Notes under the pieces: generated by a model
Seen by the model: the letters and a program-made list of their open reading frames with translations, nothing else
What the model was told of the DNA's origin: nothing
Database searches by the model: none
IMG/VR virus record: IMGVR_UViG_3300040816_000681
Location: 1-26,402 of that record
DNA length: 26,402 nucleotides
From: a virus
Direction: 5' to 3' (one strand)
Program-made: the position numbers and the translations under genes
In this document: in pieces, positions 13,717-22,044 of the stretch
Layout of the letters: each line of letters opens with the position of its first letter
Numbering within the stretch: the stretch's first letter is position 1

Positions 13717-14058
13717 ATGAGAAAAGACGAATTTAAAGAAGGTTTAGGAGATTTAGCTGCAAAAGCAGAAATGGATCACGAAGTTCAAATGGCCAGAGCT
13801 GACCTTTATAAAATTGCCAAATATGCTATAAAGTTACACGATATGATGAAATCAGTAAGTGAAGCTGAAGGGCTAGAAGGATGGCAACAGGCTAAAATTA
13901 CAAAAGCAGCTGATTATTTAGGTAGTGTATATCATAATTTAGATTATGAAACAAAGTTTGGAAATGGCGAAAATGCCGAACTAGAAATGCCTACTGAATC
14001 AACATACAAAGAAAAGTTAAACACAGTTTTAGAAAAAAAATTATCTAAAAGTGCATAA
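13717..14058 (+). CDS. Conserved-looking 113-residue helical protein
   Basis: I place the start at 13717 because GGAG (13706-13709) sits seven bases before it; an in-frame ATG at 13696 lies in the hairpin and has no ribosome site. The protein is almost all helix and charged: DEFKEGLGDLAAKAEMDHEV, then ARADLYKIAKYAIKLHDMMK, then GWQQAKITKAADYLGSVYHN. There are no cysteines or membrane segments. This helical core is familiar from hypothetical proteins shared by many marine T4-like phages; I know no assigned role. Its place among leader-bearing proteins would fit a head-internal or scaffold-associated protein, but that is a guess. Confidence 0.8.
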   Translation: MRKDEFKEGLGDLAAKAEMDHEVQMARADLYKIAKYAIKLHDMMKSVSEAEGLEGWQQAKITKAADYLGSVYHNLDYETKFGNGENAELEMPTESTYKEKLNTVLEKKLSKSA

Positions 14059-14069
14059 GGTTATAATGA

Positions 14070-17024
14070 ATGCACAAGTCAACTATTCTTGAAGCAATTA
14101 CTGTATCTAACAGATTACGCGACTACATAGACGGCCGATTTGATCAATACGGTGACGCGATGTGGGGCGGCCTTGCACTACGAATAATAGAATATGTTGA
14201 TTATAATTACGACTTTGAACGAGCTGCATACACTGCAAGTGTAATAGCAGAACGTACTAATCTATCATATCTTGTTTTTAGACTTAACAATAATGTTTAC
14301 ATCGTATCAGCAGAAAGAAATGACGGCAATGAACCAATCACACTAGAAAGATCTCGCTCTGTTGAAGATTCTGTGTATATTAATGCAATAACAGAACAAG
14401 CAGATAAAGAAATGCTCCCTCCGTATCTTGTTAGTTTGTGGAGACAAGAACTACAAAATAAAGACGATAGAGATGAAATTGAAGAAGCTGAATTAACAGC
14501 AGCCAACGTACAACATAATAGAAGATACGGTAATCCGAGCGTCGAAGTTACTGTTAATACCACTGATAGTGAGGAGGAAAAACTACCTCCAGTGAATGTT
14601 CCAGATGATGGTCCGCTTGCTAGATTTGCAAGATCTGAAAAAGGTGGATTATTTGATGATCCGGATGAAGAAGATGCTATACGCGAACTACAAACTATAT
14701 TAGTTGATTTAGGATTAGATGTAGGAGGCACAGGTGTTGACGGAAGATATGGCCCAAGAACAACTCAAGCAGTTAAAGACTTTCAACAAGCAGCGACTGA
14801 ACATTTAGGATATGATTTACTTAATAGTAACGGTCGACCAGACGGTGATGCTGGGCCAAAAACAATACCTGCACTAATAGAAGTAAGAAGAGATTTAGCA
14901 GAAATACAGCGTTTAGTTCTTGAAGTATCTAGAGAACAAACTAATGATAGTGTATATATAGATTTAGAAAAAAGTCTAAACATGCTCTTTGAAAAAGAGT
15001 TGTATGAAGATGATAGATCGGATCTACAATCCTTAGTTGATAAGTATACAGGCTTTTTACAACAATTTCCAAACGCAGAAATAAACCGCAGTGTAGAAGG
15101 TACTCCATCTATAATTAATCGAGCTAGACAAGTTCTAGATCTAGGAACTAATGATAACGAAGTAGATAATACAATTAACATTGACACATATCAAGTTGCT
15201 TCTGCAGAAAGACAAGATGCACTAGAAGGTGATCTTAGAAATAAAATATTACTTACTTCTGAAAGCGGTCCTGACCTATATATAGATAGAAGTTCACCTA
15301 TGGATCACACAGTTGAATATACCGTAGGCACAGACGGTGATAAACAATCAGCAGAATTTCCTGATGCATTACTAGATGATATTGATGCAGAAGTTGGGCG
15401 TAGAGGTCCTGAAGATACTTCAAATCAAAATATAGCTAATGTAGAAAATGTTGTGCAGAATCTTAGCGCAGAAGGTGTCGTTATAACGCCAGAAATGCTA
15501 GAAGGTGTAAGCAATGAAGACTTACTAGAAATAATTAGGAATCTATACCAACAAGCAGAGCCTTTAGTAAGAAAACAATTAAACAATAGCATCGAACACA
15601 TTGATTTAAACAACTTATACGAAGCACTTATTACTGAAGAAATTTCAGGACAGGAAGCTGTAGAATTACAAAGACTAGTTAGGAATCTACAACTTTTACG
15701 AGATCGTTATTATAATAATCAAGGTGATATGACAGATAATGATATTATTGATCTAGATACTTTGTTGCAAAATAATGTTCCAGATGTATTTAAAGGTGAT
15801 GACGATATTGATCCTGCAACATGGAATCAAGCCCCAGTTGATCCTAATGAAGGATTTGAAGAATTTACTGGTGGAAATCCTCCTGAAGGCTATAAGTTAT
15901 ATATTAAGCGAGGCAATCCAGCTGTATATCGTTGGGGGAGGGGTGAAGAAATAAACCCTCAAGATTACGACACTTATATGGCTGCTCAAGAGGCAGCTAA
16001 CGCAGATGCAGCAGAAAATGCTCCACAAGGAACACAATGGCCTGAACCATATGTTTTAGAAGATGGTTCGTGGCCTGAAGAGTTTCAAAATACAAATGGA
16101 ATAATAAGAGGTTCTGATATAGTAACGTTTGCCGGTGTTGACGCTAATGTTAGATGGATTTTATTAGTTGACACTAGAGTTTTACGTAGAGTAACAGATA
16201 TTAATATTACAGATGACAGAAGATACTTTAATGTACGTTTAAGAAATACATCACCTATTGCAGATTACAATGAACAAACTATAAGTTTAGCTGATTATGA
16301 TAATCTTACGATAGCATTATTAGACTTACCTGGATTTGAAGAAATTGATCCTGCAGATTATGGTAATGATATTACAGATAATATATTAGCATATTGGAAA
16401 ACATACAAAGACATTAATGAAACAGACAGGTTTTTAGATGCTACAGATATATCACAATTTGATTTAGGTGAATTGCGTGAAGTAAAGTCTTACTTTGAAG
16501 CATTAATTAATGCCATGCGACAGGAAAGCAGAAACCTTACTATTAATGGTATAACAAGACCGGCACCTACTGGCAGACCTATAGATGCACAAAGTATTGT
16601 TAAGATAGAAGATTATATTAGAAACACAATTGATGCTGCTATACAACAAAAAGAAAGCGAAGAAGAAGAACTAGCAGCAGCTGAAAGACAACAACGCGAA
16701 CAACAAAAAGCTAACAACTTATTACAACTACTTAGCGGTAGAACTAGTGCATCTGAACACAGGCAAATAGAATCTATTATATTAGATATAAGCACTGCGG
16801 AAGAATATAATCGTATAGATACGCTGTTTAAAAACTTACCAGATAATAGAGGTAAAGATGATCTATTTACATGGTTTAATAGTGAAGGTTTAGGAATAGG
16901 ATTTATACGTCACGATATGACTAGAATTAGAAACCATTTAAGTTCTATAGGTGTTAATATACAAGAACTAAACGAAGTATCACAAATGCTACAAAGGTTA
17001 AATAGTATACTAGGAGTTAACTAA
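14070..17024 (+). CDS. 984-residue protein with peptidoglycan-binding domain
   Basis: The largest gene here. Residues 1-150 are alpha/beta with N-terminus MHKSTILEAITVS (I-L-E at 6-8). An acidic linker follows (DSEEEKLPPVNVPDDGP). Residues about 202-272 are a type 1 peptidoglycan-binding domain (AIRELQTILVDLGLDVGG, DGRYGPRTTQAVKDFQQ, GPKTIPALIEV). The remaining 700 residues are very acidic, Asn/Asp/Gln-rich and repetitive in texture. Around 580-680 is a Pro/Gly-rich stretch (NPPEGYKLYIKRGNPAVYRW), and around 855-890 a likely coiled coil (QQKESEEEELAAAERQQREQ). No lytic domain is evident. Size, acidity and a cell-wall-binding module suggest a virion protein acting at entry or an internal head protein. 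Confidence 0.8.
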   Translation: MHKSTILEAITVSNRLRDYIDGRFDQYGDAMWGGLALRIIEYVDYNYDFERAAYTASVIAERTNLSYLVFRLNNNVYIVSAERNDGNEPITLERSRSVEDSVYINAITEQADKEMLPPYLVSLWRQELQNKDDRDEIEEAELTAANVQHNRRYGNPSVEVTVNTTDSEEEKLPPVNVPDDGPLARFARSEKGGLFDDPDEEDAIRELQTILVDLGLDVGGTGVDGRYGPRTTQAVKDFQQAATEHLGYDLLNSNGRPDGDAGPKTIPALIEVRRDLAEIQRLVLEVSREQTNDSVYIDLEKSLNMLFEKELYEDDRSDLQSLVDKYTGFLQQFPNAEINRSVEGTPSIINRARQVLDLGTNDNEVDNTINIDTYQVASAERQDALEGDLRNKILLTSESGPDLYIDRSSPMDHTVEYTVGTDGDKQSAEFPDALLDDIDAEVGRRGPEDTSNQNIANVENVVQNLSAEGVVITPEMLEGVSNEDLLEIIRNLYQQAEPLVRKQLNNSIEHIDLNNLYEALITEEISGQEAVELQRLVRNLQLLRDRYYNNQGDMTDNDIIDLDTLLQNNVPDVFKGDDDIDPATWNQAPVDPNEGFEEFTGGNPPEGYKLYIKRGNPAVYRWGRGEEINPQDYDTYMAAQEAANADAAENAPQGTQWPEPYVLEDGSWPEEFQNTNGIIRGSDIVTFAGVDANVRWILLVDTRVLRRVTDINITDDRRYFNVRLRNTSPIADYNEQTISLADYDNLTIALLDLPGFEEIDPADYGNDITDNILAYWKTYKDINETDRFLDATDISQFDLGELREVKSYFEALINAMRQESRNLTINGITRPAPTGRPIDAQSIVKIEDYIRNTIDAAIQQKESEEEELAAAERQQREQQKANNLLQLLSGRTSASEHRQIESIILDISTAEEYNRIDTLFKNLPDNRGKDDLFTWFNSEGLGIGFIRHDMTRIRNHLSSIGVNIQELNEVSQMLQRLNSILGVN

Positions 17025-17758
17025 TGCAAGTTATGCAAATTATAAAAGAAGATGAAGTTGTTAGGGTAAGAAACAGTAGAGAACTTGCTAGAGCATTTGA
17101 TGATACAGCAGACGGCGGGTATCAATGGACAAGAATTGCAAACTATTTTGCTGTTCAGCGCCAAAGAAGTCTTGGCGAAAATAGAGGACAGATAAATGGC
17201 AGGATGTCACGTATACACACTGATATCGGAAAAGACATGCCTGAACAACTTACAACTACTACTTGGAATCTAAGAGCAAGAAGCTATGGGATGGATACTC
17301 CGCAAGATCGTCCTACTTGGCAGGATATATACAATCACTTAGCTCCACACGCTAACTATGCATTACCTGAAGGTTGGGAAATACCTGGAACAGCACAGGG
17401 TGCAGGAACAAGTTCTAATAGTACTCCAGAATTGAATATTGAAGTTGGAGCTTGGATTGACACTGAAAGAACATCATGGGATAATGCAGATGAATTACGT
17501 AGTGAGTATCTTTCTCCATGGCTACAGCACGTACAGAATTTACGCGGTGAAGATTGGAGTACCTGGTTAGCAGCTCGTGGTAGTGACGGGGAAAGAAATA
17601 ATAATAACTTTTTATTTTATAAAAATCTTAGTAGAGTAGTTTTTCCTAGGATAATTTCAGGCGACGGTGAAATATCAAAAGGGGCAGTAGATCAAAGACT
17701 TTATAACTGGCTTGTAAGAGCAGACATGTCATTCCAAAATTATAGAGAAGCAAATTAA
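17024..17758 (+). CDS. Unrecognised 244-residue Trp-rich protein
   Basis: The ATG overlaps the preceding stop by one base (TAATG), so it is coupled to the 984-residue protein. The N-terminus MQVMQIIKEDEVVRVRN contains I-K-E at residues 7-9. The body is polar with many Trp and Arg residues (YQWTRIANYFAVQRQRSLGE, TTWNLRARSYGMDTPQ, EDWSTWLAARGSDGERNNN) and a low-complexity Gly/Ser/Thr linker near residue 130. There is no cysteine, signal peptide or membrane segment. The C-terminal third is helical. I do not recognise it; tight coupling with its neighbour suggests they work in the same structure. Confidence 0.75.
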   Translation: MQVMQIIKEDEVVRVRNSRELARAFDDTADGGYQWTRIANYFAVQRQRSLGENRGQINGRMSRIHTDIGKDMPEQLTTTTWNLRARSYGMDTPQDRPTWQDIYNHLAPHANYALPEGWEIPGTAQGAGTSSNSTPELNIEVGAWIDTERTSWDNADELRSEYLSPWLQHVQNLRGEDWSTWLAARGSDGERNNNNFLFYKNLSRVVFPRIISGDGEISKGAVDQRLYNWLVRADMSFQNYREAN

Positions 17759-18390
17759 TGGAATTAGTGAACTTATTTCCAGAGTTTACTAAAAATCCTT
17801 ACTTATACAACCCAATAGATCAATACTTGGTTAAAACACTTCCATTCAAAGACTTTGACAAGGACGGATACGAAGTTCCTACACCGTTAGAATATTTGCA
17901 TTACGAAGCAAATGGTGTAGAACTTAATCGTGAAATACAATATCATATTGCACCAGTACAAGAATGGTATCAAGATAAAAATAATAGCGAAGTTGGTTTA
18001 GTATTAGATCATTGCATGTTGCTTACTCGGTATGCATTTGCAGGCGAAGCAAGAACCCAATTAGAAAGCTATAGTATACAAAGACCAATACTACAAAAGT
18101 TACTCAATATAAAACCTAAATGGGGTATAGATTTTAGTTTAGATTATGTAGATCATGGTATTGTAATGGAAGTAATACATATAGAACAGGACTTCGATAA
18201 TATAGAAGAGGCACAAGAAGCAAAAAATAAACTAGAGCATATTATAGAAAATACTAATTGGTATGAAGGTGCTCATAGACTAATATCTCGTAAATCTGAA
18301 TGGGAAAATCTTAGCTCTGACGATCACTCAGATTACAAAGCACAGTTCTTTGGCTGGCATAGGGCATTTGATAATAAAAAAGTCTTTTAA
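17758..18390 (+). CDS. Unrecognised 210-residue acidic protein
   Basis: The start overlaps the preceding stop by one base. The protein is acidic and aromatic. The N-terminal third is MELVNLFPEFTKNPYLYNP and PLEYLHYEANGVELN, the middle is LVLDHCMLLTRYAFAGEART, and then comes WGIDFSLDYVDHGIVMEVIH, an alpha/beta hairpin, with IEEAQEAKNKLEHIIEN as a helix and a Trp-rich end. The HIExD-like pattern after a strand resembles hypothetical proteins of cyanophages. There is no catalytic motif, signal peptide or membrane segment. It is the last gene before the promoter at 18394 and so probably closes the central transcription unit. Confidence 0.75.
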   Translation: MELVNLFPEFTKNPYLYNPIDQYLVKTLPFKDFDKDGYEVPTPLEYLHYEANGVELNREIQYHIAPVQEWYQDKNNSEVGLVLDHCMLLTRYAFAGEARTQLESYSIQRPILQKLLNIKPKWGIDFSLDYVDHGIVMEVIHIEQDFDNIEEAQEAKNKLEHIIENTNWYEGAHRLISRKSEWENLSSDDHSDYKAQFFGWHRAFDNKKVF

Positions 18391-18393
18391 CGG

Positions 18394-18422
18394 TTGACTT
18401 TTATCTAAATATATCATATAAT
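18394..18422 (+). promoter_or_regulatory. Sigma70-type promoter for the dsbA-like gene
   Basis: TTGACT at 18394-18399 and TATAAT at 18417-18422 are 17 bases apart, one mismatch from full consensus, in a 59-base intergenic gap. The expected start is near 18429, giving a leader of about 20 bases with a strong AGGAGG ribosome site at 18439-18444 ahead of the ATG at 18450. Confidence 0.85.
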
Positions 18423-18449
18423 ATACATAACATTAAATAGGAGGTGTTT

Positions 18450-18710
18450 ATGGGTAGTCGTACCTACGGTGCTGATGAAAAAGCAAAACTAGAACGCTTA
18501 GTTCGAGAAGGCGTAACAGTCTTACAAGAAGTTGAAGATTTAAATACAGGCTTAAAAGAAACTGTAAAAGCAGTAGCAGAGGAAATGGATATTAAACCAA
18601 GTCTAATTAATAAGGCAATTAAGATTGCACAAAAACGTGACTGGGATTCACATGCAGATGCTTATGACGATTTAGAAACATTGATCGTCACACTTGGTTA
18701 TGATAAGTGA
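18450..18710 (+). CDS. dsbA: DsbA-like small double-stranded DNA-binding protein
   Basis: I use the ATG at 18450, six bases after AGGAGG; an in-frame GTG at 18444 lies inside that ribosome site. The 86-residue protein is helical and charged: AKLERLVREGVTVLQEVEDL, KETVKAVAEEMDIKPSLINK, then AIKIAQKRDWDSH. The layout (N-terminal helix, then a compact helix-turn-helix with DIKPSLINKAIK) matches how I remember DsbA proteins of T4-like phages, which bind double-stranded DNA near late promoters and assist late transcription. Its strong host-type promoter implies early expression. Identification is from pattern memory rather than a signature motif, so another small DNA-binding role is possible. Confidence 0.6.
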   Translation: MGSRTYGADEKAKLERLVREGVTVLQEVEDLNTGLKETVKAVAEEMDIKPSLINKAIKIAQKRDWDSHADAYDDLETLIVTLGYDK

Positions 18711-18988
18711 ACGGTGTAATTGAATTTTGGAGGAGCAGTTATCGCTCTGACCGCGTAGCCTTTGCATACGAACTTCTTAGTTTCGTATTCACTGTAGCCG
18801 CAAGTGCATCACTTGCACTTACTGCTGATTCTCCTGATATGCGTATTGTATATCCAGGTTTTTTCATCGGTAGTGTATTTGGAGTTTTAGGATATTATAG
18901 ACGTAAATTAGCATGGCCAATGATGTTAACAGGCTGGTTTATTTTTGTTAATGTTTTAGGTTTTGGAGTAGCAATGCAATGGTGGTAG
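18707..18988 (+). CDS. Three-span membrane protein, unknown function
   Basis: The start is a GTG overlapping the dsbA-like stop by four bases. The 93-residue protein has a short polar N-terminus (MNGVIEFWRSSYRSDRVAF) and three hydrophobic segments at about 21-39, 48-63 and 69-90 (LLSFVFTVAASASLALTA, IVYPGFFIGSVFGVLGYY, WPMMLTGWFIFVNVLGFG). It could be a small transporter subunit or an inner-membrane regulator; no substrate motif is present. Two more small membrane proteins follow at once, so this is a membrane-protein cluster between the DNA-binding protein and the polymerase. Confidence 0.7.
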   Translation: MNGVIEFWRSSYRSDRVAFAYELLSFVFTVAASASLALTADSPDMRIVYPGFFIGSVFGVLGYYRRKLAWPMMLTGWFIFVNVLGFGVAMQWW

Positions 18989-19068
18989 ATCTTTTACTTG
19001 TTATACTATTTTTTGCGGCATGCTATGCTGTTCCTGTTTGGGCATTATGGAAATGGAATAATGAATAA
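18979..19068 (+). CDS. 29-residue single-span microprotein
   Basis: A short frame starting within the last codons of the preceding gene (ATG at 18979, or GTG at 18982) and ending eight bases inside the next gene. The product reads MVVDLLLVILFFAACYAVP followed by VWALWKWNNE, one hydrophobic helix with a Trp-rich polar end. GGAG lies about 11 bases before the ATG. It fills an otherwise non-coding gap with overlaps at both ends, which supports it, but such short hydrophobic frames can arise by chance. Confidence 0.4.
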   Translation: MVVDLLLVILFFAACYAVPVWALWKWNNE

Positions 19069-19294
19069 AGAATTACAACCTAAACCCTATCAATGGTTGG
19101 CATGGATTGCAACGGTAATCTTATTAATTGCAGCAACTATGGCTGCATTTAACATGTATCCTTATTACAGTTATGCATTTACAGTAGCAAATGGTCTTTG
19201 GGTACTAATTGGAGTACTATGGAAAGAAAAAAGTTTAATAGTTTTAAATGCAGGACTAACCATAATTTACTTAGTGGGTTTGTTTGCACAATAA
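19061..19294 (+). CDS. Small membrane protein, unknown function
   Basis: I start at the ATG at 19061 (MNKELQPKPYQWL), because the upstream extension to 18998 runs through the microprotein and gives an odd N-terminus. The 77-residue product has three hydrophobic segments at about 10-29, 35-50 and 57-76 (LAWIATVILLIAATMAAF, YAFTVANGLWVLIGVLW, LIVLNAGLTIIYLVGLF). Tyr, Pro and Trp residues flank the spans. The shape recalls half-transporters or small phage membrane proteins, but no motif identifies it. Confidence 0.65.
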   Translation: MNKELQPKPYQWLAWIATVILLIAATMAAFNMYPYYSYAFTVANGLWVLIGVLWKEKSLIVLNAGLTIIYLVGLFAQ

Positions 19295-19297
19295 ATA
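19290..19297 (+). promoter_or_regulatory. Late-promoter-like motif AATAAATA before gene 43
   Basis: AATAAATA overlaps the stop codon of the preceding gene and begins a 76-base gap before the polymerase. It matches seven of eight positions of the T4-type late element. A start near 19303 would leave a leader of about 68 bases that keeps the hairpin at 19306-19325. Polymerase is normally early or middle, so a late element here is only a candidate. Confidence 0.3.
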
Positions 19298-19305
19298 AAT
19301 TTAAC

Positions 19306-19325
19306 GCCAATGGCAATTGCCAGGC
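19306..19325 (+). promoter_or_regulatory. Hairpin in the gene 43 leader
   Basis: TGGCAATTGCCA (19311-19322) is a perfect 12-base palindrome; with a two-base bulge, GCC (19306-19308) and GGC (19323-19325) extend it. A second palindrome, TTGGCCAA (19342-19349), lies a few bases before the GAGGAG ribosome site at 19358-19363. T4 gp43 represses its own translation by binding a leader hairpin, so this could be an analogous operator. As pure DNA palindromes they could also be protein-binding sites. Confidence 0.4.
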
Positions 19326-19370
19326 AAGTATGAAGGTTAAGTTGGCCAAAAGCAACGAGGAGAAAACTGA

Positions 19371-22043
19371 ATGCCATATGTAGACGCGATGTTCGATCGT
19401 GATCAAGATATTATCCGTGTCGTAGAACGCCGTGACGGCAAGAGACACTTTCAAGAATATCAAGCAAAATATACCTTCTATTATGAAGATCCTAAAGGCA
19501 AGTACAAAAGTGTATACGGAGATCCACTAAGCCGTATTGTATGTAAGAACACAAAAGACTTTCGCAAAGAAGTTGCTATTAACAAAGGCAAGAACTTATT
19601 TGAAAGCGACATCAATCCAATCTTCCAGTGTTTGAGTGAAAACTATCTTAATCAAGATGCTCCTAAACTAAACATTGCTTTCTTTGATATTGAGACAGAC
19701 TTTGACCCAGAGCGTGGCTTTGCTGATCCTAGTGATCCGTTTATGCCCATTACATCTATATCTGTATACTTACAGTGGCTAGAAACAATGGTATGTCTTG
19801 CTGTTCCGCCCAAGACACTTACTATGGAACAAGCCAAAGCAGAACTTGAAGGTATTGACAACGTAATGTTGTTTGAAAAAGAAAGTGAGATGATTGACAC
19901 TTTCTTAACACTGATTGAAGATGCTGATATTTTATCAGGCTGGAACAGTGAAGGTTATGATATTCCGTATACTGTAAACAGAACTAGTCGTGTACTAAGC
20001 AAAGACGACACACGTAGATTCTGCTTGTGGGGACAACTTCCTAAGAAGCGTGAATATGAAAAGTATGGGAAATCAGCTGTTACCTTTGACCTAATAGGCA
20101 GAGTGCATTTAGATAGTTTAGAATTATATCGTAAATACACATATGAAGAAAGACACACATACAGGCTTGATGCCATTGGTGAGATCGAAGTTGGTGAAAA
20201 TAAAGTACCTTATGAAGGCACTTTGGACCAGTTGTACAACAATGACTTTAGAAAGTTCATCGAATACAACATACAAGATACCGCACTACTGGACAAGCTG
20301 GACAAAAAACTAAGATTTATTGATCTAAGTAATTCAATTGCACACGAGAACACAGTCTTGTTACAGACCACTATGGGTGCTGTTGCTGTTACTGAACAAG
20401 GCATTATTAATGAAGCACACAACAGAGACTTGCGTGTACCTAATCGTCCTAAGCGTGATGATACAGAAAACACACAGGCAGCAGGTGCTTATGTTGCATT
20501 TCCTAAGAAAGGATTGCACAAATGGATTGCTTCAATGGACTTGAACTCACTGTATCCTTCAGTAATTCGTGCGTTGAACATGGCTCCAGAAACTATCGTA
20601 GGACAAATACGTCCAGAGATTACAGATGCTCGTGTACATGAAGATATGACACTAAAGAAAAAGTCGTTTGCAGGTAGTTGGGAAGGACGCTTTTCTACAG
20701 AAGAATACGAAGCAGTTATGGACCAACGCAAGGACATTGCCCTTACTGTTGATTGGGAAGATGGCAGGTCGGACGTACTTTCAGGTGCAGAGATTTATCA
20801 ACTTATATTTGATTCAAATATGCCCTGGATGCTTAGTGCTAATGGCACTATATTTACAACAGAATTTGAAGGTGTGATTCCAGGTATTCTTAAACGCTGG
20901 TATGCTGAGCGTAAAGACATGCAGAAGATGTTAAAGAAAGCAAAAGATTCAGAAAATCAAGCAGAAATTGAATATTGGGATAAACGTCAGTTGGTTAAGA
21001 AAATTAATCTTAACAGTTTGTACGGTGCTATTCTCAATCCTGGCTGTCGTTTTTTCGATAAACGTATCGGTCAGTCAACTACATTATCGGGTCGAACTAT
21101 TGTTAAACATATGTCGGCTGAAGTTAACAAAGTAATTACAGGCGAGTATGATCATGTAGGTAAAGCAATGATATATGGTGACACTGACTCTTGTTACTTT
21201 AGTGCATGGCCTATACTAAAAGATGACGTAGAAAGTGGTAAATTAGAATGGTCTAAAGAAAAATGTATTATACTTATGGATCAAGTATGCGAGCAAGCAA
21301 ACACAACATTTGGTGACTTTATGGCAAAGGCATTCCATTGTCCAAAGAGTCGTTCAGATGTTATTGCAGCAGGTAGAGAGATTATTGCACAGTCAGGCTT
21401 GTACATTACAAAGAAGCGATATGCGGCACTTGTAATTGACAATGAAGGTTTTAGAACAGACATAGACGGCAAACCGGGCAAAGTAAAAGCAATGGGCTTA
21501 GACTTAAGACGTTCAGATACGCCTGTATTCATGCAAAAGTTTCTAAGTGAACTACTACTTATGGTACTTACAGATGTTCCACAGGAAGACGTATTAGAAC
21601 GCATTACACAGTTCCGTAAGGAGTTCCAAGAAATGCCAGGTTGGGAAAAAGGTTCCCCTAAACGTGCAAATAAAATTGGACATTATCAAAGACTAGAACA
21701 AAAACAAGGAAAGGCAAATATGCCAGGCCATGTACGGGCAAGCATTAATTGGAATACACTAAAACGTATGAACGGCGACAAATACTCGCAAGAGATCGTA
21801 GACGGTATGAAAGTTATTGTTTGTAAACTTAAACAAAACCCTTTAGGTTATACAAGTGTCGCTTATCCAACAGATGAGCTTAGACTACCTGAATGGTTTA
21901 AAGAACTGCCATTTGATGACTCAGCAATGGCAGAAACAATTATTGATAATAAACTAGATAACTTAATTGGTGTGCTTAACTATCCGCTGGAGGATACTAA
22001 ACAACACACAACATTTAATAGTTTGTTTGACTTTGGAGACTAA
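19371..22043 (+). CDS. 43: DNA polymerase, family B (T4 gp43-like)
   Basis: The 890-residue replicative polymerase has all the family B landmarks. The 3'-5' exonuclease has Exo I FFDIETDF (Asp106, Glu108), Exo II GWNSEGYDIPYTVNR (about 190-204) and Exo III YNIQDTALLDKL (about 297-308). The polymerase has motif A SMDLNSLYPSVIRALNM (about 387), motif B KKINLNSLYGAILNPG (about 543) and motif C IYGDTDSCYF (601-610; catalytic Asp604 and Asp606), followed by KKRYAAL. Length matches T4 gp43 (898). GAGGAG lies eight bases before the ATG. It should work with the gp45 clamp 2 kb downstream. The 76-base leader with palindromes may mediate autogenous control. Confidence 0.98.
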   Translation: MPYVDAMFDRDQDIIRVVERRDGKRHFQEYQAKYTFYYEDPKGKYKSVYGDPLSRIVCKNTKDFRKEVAINKGKNLFESDINPIFQCLSENYLNQDAPKLNIAFFDIETDFDPERGFADPSDPFMPITSISVYLQWLETMVCLAVPPKTLTMEQAKAELEGIDNVMLFEKESEMIDTFLTLIEDADILSGWNSEGYDIPYTVNRTSRVLSKDDTRRFCLWGQLPKKREYEKYGKSAVTFDLIGRVHLDSLELYRKYTYEERHTYRLDAIGEIEVGENKVPYEGTLDQLYNNDFRKFIEYNIQDTALLDKLDKKLRFIDLSNSIAHENTVLLQTTMGAVAVTEQGIINEAHNRDLRVPNRPKRDDTENTQAAGAYVAFPKKGLHKWIASMDLNSLYPSVIRALNMAPETIVGQIRPEITDARVHEDMTLKKKSFAGSWEGRFSTEEYEAVMDQRKDIALTVDWEDGRSDVLSGAEIYQLIFDSNMPWMLSANGTIFTTEFEGVIPGILKRWYAERKDMQKMLKKAKDSENQAEIEYWDKRQLVKKINLNSLYGAILNPGCRFFDKRIGQSTTLSGRTIVKHMSAEVNKVITGEYDHVGKAMIYGDTDSCYFSAWPILKDDVESGKLEWSKEKCIILMDQVCEQANTTFGDFMAKAFHCPKSRSDVIAAGREIIAQSGLYITKKRYAALVIDNEGFRTDIDGKPGKVKAMGLDLRRSDTPVFMQKFLSELLLMVLTDVPQEDVLERITQFRKEFQEMPGWEKGSPKRANKIGHYQRLEQKQGKANMPGHVRASINWNTLKRMNGDKYSQEIVDGMKVIVCKLKQNPLGYTSVAYPTDELRLPEWFKELPFDDSAMAETIIDNKLDNLIGVLNYPLEDTKQHTTFNSLFDFGD

Positions 22044-22044
22044 T

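Noticed and set aside
14297-14731. Long open frames on the minus strand, here and at 1297-1593, 2933-3286, 6250-6699 and 12978-13346
   Set aside because: Each lies antisense to a well-supported plus-strand gene, has low-complexity Ser/Leu-rich or Cys-rich products and no credible ribosome site. They arise from codon bias of the sense gene.
19331-19384. 17-codon upstream frame overlapping the start of gene 43
   Set aside because: There is no good ribosome site and no recognisable product. It is noted as a possible leader peptide but not listed as a gene.
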